A stretch of DNA of 8,137 nt from Omnitrophica WOR_2 bacterium RBG_13_41_10. GTDB lineage: Bacteria > Omnitrophota > Gorgyraeia > Gygaellales > Profunditerraquicolaceae. The stretch is from contig MHGH01000016.1 of NCBI GenBank assembly GCA_001805465.1, positions 69,559 to 77,695 of the forward strand, given 5' to 3'. A program made the translations under genes and the position numbers. Position 1 is the stretch's first letter; every line of letters begins with the position of its first letter. This document shows positions 1-4,615 of this stretch, in pieces. Below the pieces are notes generated by a model that made no database searches, was not told where the DNA came from, and saw only the letters and a program-made list of their open reading frames with translations.

Positions 1-292
1 CGCTGCTGATATGAATTAATTTGATTTTGTTACGCAAGGCAACCTCGGCTAGAATAAGCGGCACCATGGTATTGGCGGTTAAGGTCATGTCTTTTTCCAA
101 TTCGCAGTCATCGACATTTCTTGCGCCGGTATAGCCAATGCAGTTGATGATAATATCGGGCTTGTGGATTTGCACTTCTTCTTCCGCATCCTTAAACGAT
201 GTTATCATCTTATCAATAATAAGGCATCCGAACTCTTCCTGCAGGCGCTGTCCAATAAACCCTTTACCGAATACCAAAATATCATTTTTCAT
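1..292 (-). CDS. RmlD-like NAD(P)-dependent sugar-nucleotide reductase/epimerase, N-terminal part (runs off the window)
   Basis: About 97 residues are visible, starting at ATG 292-290 and open to the left edge. The start is supported by AAGGAG seven bases upstream, lying inside the end of rmlA, which it overlaps by 11 bp; this suggests translational coupling. The N-terminus begins with a beta strand and the loop FGKGFIG, a GxxGxxG-type Rossmann motif. It is followed by KPDIIINCIGYTGARNVDDC (a strand, then the region where RmlD has its conserved Asn-Asp-Glu segment) and then NT-MVP-LAE, the family's NAxxPxxLAE-like helix. This fits the extended short-chain dehydrogenase superfamily, RmlD/sugar-epimerase branch. 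Because it follows rmlA directly, dTDP-4-dehydrorhamnose reductase is the natural guess, but the Rossmann loop differs from the usual RmlD TGANGQLG. Another deoxysugar reductase or epimerase is equally possible. The catalytic YxxxK lies outside the window. Confidence 0.75.
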   Translation of the reverse strand, partial: MKNDILVFGKGFIGQRLQEEFGCLIIDKMITSFKDAEEEVQIHKPDIIINCIGYTGARNVDDCELEKDMTLTANTMVPLILAEVALRNKIKLIHISS

Positions 293-1157
293 AAGCTATC
301 TCCTTCAAATATGCTCCGTAGGAAGTATTTATCTCTTCAGATAAACGTAGAAGTTGTTCTTTATCAATATAGCCCATCCTATAAGCGACTTCTTCGATAC
401 AACCGATCTTGAGTCCCTGTCTATCCTCAATAGTTTTGATGAACATGGAAGCATCAATTAAGGAATTATAGGTGCCGGTATCAAGCCAAGCATGGCCACG
501 GCTAAGAAGTTTAACTTTAAGCTCATTGCGGTGCAAATACTCTTTGTTGACATCCGTTATCTCTATTTCACCACGCAGAGATGGCTTAAGATTCTTTGCG
601 ATTTGTACTACTTGATTGTCATAAAAATAAAGGCCGGTAACAACCCAACTAGACTTTGGTATTTGTGGTTTTTCTTCTATTGAAAGAACTTGAAATTTGT
701 CGTCAAATTCGATTACGCCGTAACGCTGCGGGTCTTTTACATAATAACCAAAAACAGTTGCTCCTTTATTGTTCGCCACAATCTCCGGAAAGATTTCTGG
801 GAGCCCATGGCCGTAAAAAATATTATCGCCAAGCACAAGGCAAGAACAGTCATTGCCGATAAATTTTTCGCCTACAATGAATGCGTCAGCTAAGCCGCGA
901 GGTTCTTGTTGGACGGCGTAAGAAATATTTAGCCCCAACGCACTACCGTCACCTAAAAGGTATTCAAACTGAGGGAGTGCCTGAGAATTAGAAATCAAAA
1001 GAATATCGCGAATACCCGCAAACATTAATAATGATAACGGGTAGTATATCATCGGCTTGTCATATACAGGCAAAAGCTGTTTACAGATACCTTTGGTTAT
1101 GGGATATAACCTTGTTGCTTTGCCTCCTGCAAGAATCAGTCCTTTTATTCTCACCAT
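282..1157 (-). CDS. rmlA: Glucose-1-phosphate thymidylyltransferase (RmlA)
   Basis: This 291-residue protein has the usual length for RmlA, which joins glucose-1-phosphate and dTTP to dTDP-glucose, the first step to dTDP-rhamnose and related deoxysugars in the cytoplasm. Visible motifs are the nucleotide loop LAGGKATRLYP (residues 9-19), KQLLPVYDKPMIYYPLS (26-42), LLGDGS (67-72), LGDNIFYGH (109-117), EEKP (161-164), GEIEITDVN (196-204) and WLDTGT (224-229). The end, SYGAYLKE, is also RmlA-like. The loop is GGKATR rather than the commoner GGxGTR; the catalytic Arg and Lys positions are kept. The start at ATG 1157 gives the right N-terminus, but no Shine-Dalgarno sequence is visible. The bases just upstream (from 1163) already belong to a degenerate 7-bp repeat block. 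The 3' end overlaps the next gene by 11 bp. Confidence 0.95.
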   Translation of the reverse strand: MVRIKGLILAGGKATRLYPITKGICKQLLPVYDKPMIYYPLSLLMFAGIRDILLISNSQALPQFEYLLGDGSALGLNISYAVQQEPRGLADAFIVGEKFIGNDCSCLVLGDNIFYGHGLPEIFPEIVANNKGATVFGYYVKDPQRYGVIEFDDKFQVLSIEEKPQIPKSSWVVTGLYFYDNQVVQIAKNLKPSLRGEIEITDVNKEYLHRNELKVKLLSRGHAWLDTGTYNSLIDASMFIKTIEDRQGLKIGCIEEVAYRMGYIDKEQLLRLSEEINTSYGAYLKEIAYEK

Positions 1158-1162
1158 TTTTC

Positions 1163-1223
1163 GTATAGCGTTGTGTGTTATCGCGTTGACGCGTTGATAT
1201 TGCGTATGGCGCTCGCGTATTGC
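1163..1223. repeat. Degenerate tandem repeat of about 7 bp (GTATTGC-like units), right before rmlA
   Basis: Read on the plus strand, units beginning with GT follow each other: GTATAGC, GTTGTGT, GTTATCGC, GTTGACGC, GTTGATATTGC, GTATGGC, GCTCGC, GTATTGC. Most are 7 or 8 bases long. GTATTGC recurs exactly in the companion block at 1368-1397, on the far side of the 44-codon ORF. The block ends five bases before the rmlA start codon and so occupies its leader. The period is imperfect and the boundaries are approximate. Confidence 0.5.
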
Positions 1224-1226
1224 ACG

Positions 1227-1361
1227 TTACTTCTTAGCATCAGCAAGTGCTACGGTAAGCGCGTTTAATTCCGAAGCAACTTGTTGATTACCTTTCTGCA
1301 AAAAGCTTGAACCTACAAGCCAATTTATTCCCGAAACGGTTTGTTTTTTAAGGGATGTCAT
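1227..1361 (-). pseudogene. 44-codon ORF resembling the first residues of a Wzx-type oligosaccharide flippase; possible remnant
   Basis: The frame reads ATG 1361 to TAA 1227 with no internal stop. Residues 3-23, SLKKQTVSGINWLVGSSFLQ followed by Lys, look like the amphipathic start of Wzx/PST-family flippases, which commonly begin with SLKKKTVSGxxW and a first membrane helix. After LQKG the similarity stops. The rest (NQQVASELNALTVALADAKK) is a short soluble-looking stretch ending at a stop, whereas a flippase needs some 400-500 residues and 12-14 helices. No Shine-Dalgarno sequence is visible. The ORF sits between two degenerate 7-bp repeat blocks, so repeat-mediated deletion of a flippase gene is a reasonable inference, and a flippase would fit this locus. 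It could instead be a genuine small protein or a chance frame. Confidence 0.35.
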
Positions 1362-1367
1362 TGGTTT

Positions 1368-1397
1368 GTATTGCGTTATGTGTATTATGTATTGCGT
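1368..1397. repeat. Tandem 7-bp repeat, GTATTGC-type, about four units
   Basis: On the plus strand the units GTATTGC, GTTATGT, GTATTAT and GTATTGC lie head to tail at 1368-1395, followed by GT. The first and last units are identical. The block lies just upstream of the 44-codon ORF and pairs with the related block at 1163-1223 downstream of it. Unit length is the same as in the GTACNNN repeats elsewhere in this locus, but the unit sequence differs. Confidence 0.6.
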
Positions 1398-1482
1398 CCA
1401 TTTTTGTAATAAAAAAGCTGCTCAGCCATAAGTTAAAACTGTGCCCTTTTGCGACTTCGTGACCTTTTTAAGCTTTGACGAA

Positions 1483-1713
1483 TTATAGCTTCTTTCTCTT
1501 TCTGAGCACTGCTACTGCTAAACCGGCTAAGCCAACCCCTAAGAGTGCCAGAGAACTAGGCTCGGGCTGGTGGACTAAGGAGATATTGGTATCGCCTGTG
1601 GAGCTGCCACCTGAATCGTTACCTGACGATCCGCCAAACAAACCCAATCCTGAACTACCTCCGGAACAGCCTGCCAGTAAAAACAGAATTGTTAAGATGA
1701 TGATGAGTTTCAT
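1483..1713 (-). CDS. 76-residue lipoprotein-like protein with a C-terminal PEP-CTERM sorting signal
   Basis: The C-terminus has the three-part PEP-CTERM signal: PEP at residues 50-52, a hydrophobic stretch SLALLGVGLAGLAVAVL (54-70) and the basic tail RKRKK (71-75). This tail is the recognition and cleavage signal of exosortases, membrane enzymes that process EPS-associated surface proteins. The N-terminus is an export signal ending in the lipobox LAGC (13-16), predicting acylation at Cys16 after signal peptidase II cleavage. Between them lie only about 33 residues, rich in Gly and Ser. If both ends are processed, a lipid-anchored peptide of roughly 35 residues would remain. The start has GGAG seven bases upstream, fused to the stop codon of the epimerase gene 11 bp away, so the two are probably translated from one message. 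PEP-CTERM proteins are typically encoded with EPS genes, as here. The processing exosortase is not in the window. Confidence 0.85.
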   Translation of the reverse strand: MKLIIILTILFLLAGCSGGSSGLGLFGGSSGNDSGGSSTGDTNISLVHQPEPSSLALLGVGLAGLAVAVLRKRKKL

Positions 1714-1724
1714 TGTGCCTCTCC

Positions 1725-2696
1725 TTATTTATGTACCGTGTACGGAGTACAGAGTACAGTGCTAAAATAGTCTACTGTTTTTCTTAGGCCTGTTTCAAAA
1801 TCTATTTTTGACGTATAACCTAACATATTTTTGATTTTAGAAATATCAGCTAAGGTGCGAAAGACATCACCTGCGCGGGGTGGAGTAAATGTGGGGTTGA
1901 CGGCCTTATTCATAATTTTATTTAGTGTATCTACTAAATTTAAAATGGAATTATCGCTACCACAAGCTACATTAAAGACTTCGCATTTAATATTCGGAAT
2001 TGTAGCAGAAAGTATATTTGCCGCTACCACGTTATCAATATAGGTAAAGTCGCGGGATTGTTTACCGGTGCCGTGGATGGGTGGCGCTTGGTCATTAAGC
2101 ATACAGTGGATGAATTTAGGAATTACTACGGCATATTCATCGTCTAATGCCTGACGGGGGCCAAAGACGTTAAAATAACGCAGTCCCACAGTTTCCAAAC
2201 CATAATTATAACTAAAAACCCGACAGTAATATTCGTTGGCTAATTTAGTTAAGGCGTAAGGTGATATTAATAAAGGTAAATCGGTTTCTTTTTCGGGAAA
2301 GCTTGTTGCTTCGCCATAAATAGAACTTGAGGAAGCAAAGACAAAACGCCTGACTTTATTCTCCAGGCATGCCCTTAATAAATTTAAGGTGCCGTTGATA
2401 TTAACCTCATTGAAATCATAGGGAATCTCTAAAGATTTGGGGACGGAGCGTAGGGCGGCTTGATGCAGGACATAATCCATGTCCTGACAGGCAATCTGGC
2501 AGGAATCAAAGTCGCGAATATCCCCTACCATAAGTTCGTAAGATTCGGCGTTCTTGAATTCAGGGTCAAAATTGAGATTTTCGTGCTTGCCGCTGGAGAA
2601 ATTGTCCAGCACGCGCACGAAGTGGCCTGTTTTGAGTAATCGTTCAACTATGTGGGAGCCGATGAAGCCTGCTCCCCCGGTGACTAAAAATCGCAT
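1725..2696 (-). CDS. NAD-dependent epimerase/dehydratase, probable UDP-N-acetylglucosamine or UDP-hexose 4-epimerase
   Basis: This 323-residue extended SDR enzyme has TGGAGFIGSH at residues 6-15 for NAD binding, GDIRD (58-62) around the adenine-binding Asp, HQAALRSVPKS (78-88), the catalytic-type Ser cluster ASSSSIYG (121-128), and Tyr147 and Lys151 in SPYALTK. It also has RYFNVFGPRQ (173-182) and SRDFTYIDNVV (214-224). The HQAALxSVPxS and SRDFxYIDNVV segments recall WbpP/TviC-type UDP-GlcNAc 4-epimerases; UDP-glucose or UDP-glucuronate 4-epimerase cannot be excluded. It would make an activated sugar for the EPS. The start has AAGGAG overlapping the stop of the kinase gene 10 bp upstream. The final 12 residues (STVLCTPYTVHK) are encoded mainly by a GTACNNN repeat and do not look like part of the fold. 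Confidence 0.9.
   Translation of the reverse strand: MRFLVTGGAGFIGSHIVERLLKTGHFVRVLDNFSSGKHENLNFDPEFKNAESYELMVGDIRDFDSCQIACQDMDYVLHQAALRSVPKSLEIPYDFNEVNINGTLNLLRACLENKVRRFVFASSSSIYGEATSFPEKETDLPLLISPYALTKLANEYYCRVFSYNYGLETVGLRYFNVFGPRQALDDEYAVVIPKFIHCMLNDQAPPIHGTGKQSRDFTYIDNVVAANILSATIPNIKCEVFNVACGSDNSILNLVDTLNKIMNKAVNPTFTPPRAGDVFRTLADISKIKNMLGYTSKIDFETGLRKTVDYFSTVLCTPYTVHK
1733..1763. repeat. GTACNNN heptamer repeat, copy 1 (end of the epimerase gene)
   Basis: On the plus strand GTACCGT, GTACGGA, GTACAGA and GTACAGT are followed by GCT, making 4 x 7 + 3 = 31 bp. The whole element lies within the last codons of the epimerase gene and stops six bases before its stop codon. The right part, GTACAGAGTACAGTGCT, is identical in all three copies in this window. 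No frame of the element contains a stop codon on either strand. Confidence 0.9.
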
Positions 2697-2706
2697 TGTT
2701 TTCTCC

Positions 2707-3498
2707 TTATAAGTAGCGATAAAGATAGGCTGGGATATGATACTGAATATTGGTCAAGATATAGCCTAAGACCTTTGCCTGGGCTTGTTTAAGCAGCATC
2801 TCGGCATGCTCAACTACGCCTTTTTGAGTGCGGTTGGCCTGAATGACCATAATTGTGCCATCAGTCTGCGCTCCTACTAAGCCGGCATCAGTAACATGAA
2901 TGATGGGCGGAGTATCAATAATGATGTAGTCGTATTTGGATTTTAGCGCAGTAATGATATTCTTTAACTTGGCAGAGCCTAAAAGTTCGGCAGGGTTATG
3001 AGGAATCTTGCCTGCAGGCATAACAGTCAGGTTATCTATACCTATATTAAGTAGGGTGTCATCTATATTTGTGCCGTTAGCGATTAAATCCGCTAATCCT
3101 ACTTCGGCATTTACGCCTAAGTATTTACTGATTTTGGCACGGCGCAAATCCGCATCTACTAAAAGAATGCTCTTTTTGTTTAAATCATGCGCCATAGAAA
3201 CTGCCAGATTAATAGCAGTGATGGTTTTGCCTTCGCTATGCACTGAACTGGTAATGGTAATGGCCTTAATAGGATGCTTAGGGCTACTAATACCCTGAAA
3301 ATTGGTGCGCAAGATACGGTATTGCTCGGATACTGAAGATTTAGGGTCGTGAAAAGCGACAATGCGCGGGTCAATTTTAGACTCTACCTTCTTTTTGGCA
3401 ATGAATTCATATTTGACTTCTGCCTTTTGGTCTAATTTCTCAAGGCGTGCGATTCTTTCTTGTGCGGCTTTCTTTAGTGCGTCGGTTATTTTGCCCAT
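2707..3498 (-). CDS. BY-kinase-type tyrosine autokinase / CpsD-CapB-like ATPase of the EPS locus
   Basis: This 263-residue MinD/ParA-fold ATPase regulates EPS polymerisation and export by autophosphorylating its tyrosine tail, normally together with a Wzz-type membrane partner. Visible are an N-terminal MGKITDALKKA helix typical of the PEP-CTERM-locus form, EQYRILRTN (58-66, the oligomerisation helix), a Walker A SSVHSEGKT (84-92), Walker A' ILLVDADLRR (111-120) and Walker B YIIIDTPP (191-198). The last eleven residues hold four tyrosines (253, 258, 260, 262), the expected phosphorylation cluster. Walker A has His-Ser where many relatives have Pro-Gly; Lys91 and Thr92 are kept. The start has AAGGAGA four bases upstream. 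The membrane activator is probably the Wzz-like protein encoded two genes upstream, giving the split two-polypeptide arrangement of CapA/CapB rather than the fused Wzc form. Confidence 0.93.
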   Translation of the reverse strand: MGKITDALKKAAQERIARLEKLDQKAEVKYEFIAKKKVESKIDPRIVAFHDPKSSVSEQYRILRTNFQGISSPKHPIKAITITSSVHSEGKTITAINLAVSMAHDLNKKSILLVDADLRRAKISKYLGVNAEVGLADLIANGTNIDDTLLNIGIDNLTVMPAGKIPHNPAELLGSAKLKNIITALKSKYDYIIIDTPPIIHVTDAGLVGAQTDGTIMVIQANRTQKGVVEHAEMLLKQAQAKVLGYILTNIQYHIPAYLYRYL

Positions 3499-3516
3499 TG
3501 GGTCTCCTTAGTTTAA

Positions 3517-3547
3517 GTACCAAGTACAGTGTACAGAGTACAGTGCT
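3517..3547. repeat. GTACNNN heptamer repeat, copy 2 (between ATPase and kinase genes)
   Basis: On the plus strand GTACCAA, GTACAGT, GTACAGA and GTACAGT are followed by GCT, 31 bp in all. It fills most of the 54-bp gap between the ATPase stop codon and the ribosome-binding site of the kinase gene. It has the same length and the same last 17 bases as the other two copies. Confidence 0.9.
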
Positions 3548-3552
3548 TTGTT

Positions 3553-4560
3553 CTAATTTAGTTTAACCTTCTTAATATTCTCCATGCATCGTGAATAATC
3601 TTGGCAATTTTTACAGCAGAGCTGGTCTTCGCCTTTGGTGCCGCGCAGCCATTTGGTTTCACATTTGGCGTAATGCTGGCAGTCGGGGCAACAGCAGATC
3701 TTTGTTTCGTACGGTGTACCGTGTACAGAGTACAGTGCTTCGGTATCGGGTGAATAATTAAAATCCCTTTCCTTAATCACTTCATTGATAATTTTTTCGG
3801 TTATTTTTTTGCTTTCATAAATATACCCGGAAAGTAATGCGCTATCGCAAACTAAATTGATAACCCTGGGAATACCTCGCGCATGGCTGTGTATGGAATC
3901 TATGGCTTTAGGGGTAAAGATATCTACCCCGTTAGAGCTGACTAATTTTAGGCGGTGAAAAATGTAATCCTGGGTTTCTTTGCGGGATAGCCCAGACATA
4001 TGATAAAACACAGCAATCCTCTGCTTGAATTGCTCCAGGCGGGGATTTTCTAACTTTGCTTTCAGTTGAGGTTGGCCGATAAGGATAATCTGGATTAGCT
4101 TTTCCTTTTCGGTCTCTAAATTAGAAAGCATTCTTACTTCTTCCAAGGCCTTGGGTGTCAAATTTTGCGCTTCATCTATAATCAAAACTATATTGATGTC
4201 TTCTGAAAGCTGTTTGATGAGATAATCATTTAGCTGCAGTAACAATTTTTGCTTTGTGCCGGGATTATATTCTACTTCCAGTTCATCTAAAACCTGGGCG
4301 ATAAGTTCTTTGCAGCTTAAGTGGGTATTAGTGATAATAGCTACCTTAGTATTGGCTTCAAGCTTATTTAAAAGGGTGCGGCAGACTGTGGTTTTGCCCA
4401 CGCCGATTTCACCGGTAATTACTACAAACCCTTTTCTTTCGTTGATAGCATAAATCAGGCTGTTTAATGCCTCGGTGTGCTTGGGGCTGGCAAAGAAGAA
4501 TTTAGAGTCGGGTGTGGTGTTGAAGGGTTTCTCGGTGAATTCGTAAAATTTCTTGTACAT
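3553..4560 (-). CDS. PEP-CTERM/EPS-locus secretion-type AAA ATPase (ExeA-like) with a cysteine-rich C-terminal tail
   Basis: This 335-residue ATPase begins MYKKFYEFTEKPFNTTPDSKFFF, typical of the ExeA/GspA-like AAA family. A subfamily of these is a standard member of exosortase-linked EPS loci; its exact task there is not established, to my knowledge. It has Walker A GEIGVGKTT (50-58), Walker B NIVLIIDEAQNL (123-134), a sensor-like ILIGQPQL (159-166), the Arg-containing LEQFKQRIAVFY (175-186) and GIPRVINLVCDSALL (239-253) of the lid. After about residue 270 comes an extension. A linker, EALYSVHGTPY (274-284), is encoded by a GTACNNN repeat. A cysteine-rich tail follows with two related units, CPDCQHYAKC (291-300) and CKNCQDYSRC (316-325), each C-x2-C-x5-C and possibly metal binding. 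The start has AGGAG six bases upstream. A palindromic element separates it from the Wzz-like gene. Confidence 0.92.
   Translation of the reverse strand: MYKKFYEFTEKPFNTTPDSKFFFASPKHTEALNSLIYAINERKGFVVITGEIGVGKTTVCRTLLNKLEANTKVAIITNTHLSCKELIAQVLDELEVEYNPGTKQKLLLQLNDYLIKQLSEDINIVLIIDEAQNLTPKALEEVRMLSNLETEKEKLIQIILIGQPQLKAKLENPRLEQFKQRIAVFYHMSGLSRKETQDYIFHRLKLVSSNGVDIFTPKAIDSIHSHARGIPRVINLVCDSALLSGYIYESKKITEKIINEVIKERDFNYSPDTEALYSVHGTPYETKICCCPDCQHYAKCETKWLRGTKGEDQLCCKNCQDYSRCMENIKKVKLN
3709..3739. repeat. GTACNNN heptamer repeat, copy 3 (inside the ATPase gene)
   Basis: On the plus strand GTACGGT, GTACCGT, GTACAGA and GTACAGT are followed by GCT, 31 bp. It lies within the ATPase coding sequence and is translated as the linker between the AAA core and the cysteine-rich tail. 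The reading frame continues through it without a stop. Confidence 0.9.
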
Positions 4561-4578
4561 CTTTGGCTCCTGTGTCTT

Positions 4579-4607
4579 AGGGACAGTCCCCTGCGGGGAC
4601 AGTCCCT
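4579..4607. repeat. REP-like palindromic element, GGGACAGTCCC twice as a hairpin
   Basis: Two 13-bp arms, AGGGACAGTCCCC (4579-4591) and GGGGACAGTCCCT (4595-4607), form an inverted repeat around the loop TGC with a single central A-A mismatch. Each arm is itself an odd palindrome, GGGAC-A-GTCCC. It lies between the Wzz-like gene and the ATPase gene. There is no T-run after it in the direction of transcription, so it is not a classical terminator; it could form an RNA hairpin within the operon message. Such GGGGACAG elements are often spread through genomes as REP-type repeats mobilised by REP-associated tyrosine transposases; that link is inferred. Confidence 0.7.
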
Positions 4608-4615
4608 GTCTTGGG

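Larger units (their letters stand above)
1158..1482. other. 325-bp spacer between the PEP-CTERM gene and rmlA
   Basis: Apart from the 44-codon ORF and its two flanking repeat blocks, this stretch holds little that can be named. On the minus strand GCTGAGCAGC (1426-1417) is followed by six T (1416-1411). The stem is only three or four pairs, too weak to call a terminator with confidence. No convincing promoter for rmlA was seen, so it is unclear whether rmlA belongs to the upstream transcript. Confidence 0.5.

Noticed and set aside
1411..1426. GCTGAGCAGC followed by six T as terminator of the operon after the PEP-CTERM gene
   Set aside because: The stem has only three or four pairs with a two- to four-base loop, too weak for an intrinsic terminator; mentioned only in the spacer description.
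1439..1464. Minus-strand stretch GGTCACGAAGTCGCAAAAGG resembling the start of a c-di-GMP (GEMM) riboswitch
   Set aside because: Only short matches (GGTCACG, GCAAA, GGGCA) are present. The second stem, the tetraloop receptor and the closing 3' strand could not be found, and no expression platform faces a well-supported gene.
1733..1763. CRISPR-like array
   Set aside because: Units are 7 bp with no unique spacers and only four per locus; it is a tandem heptamer, not a CRISPR.
1475..1765. Plus-strand proline-rich frame opposite the PEP-CTERM gene
   Set aside because: The Pro-rich sequence is simply the complement of Gly/Ser codons, and the minus-strand protein has two recognisable sorting signals and a good ribosome site.
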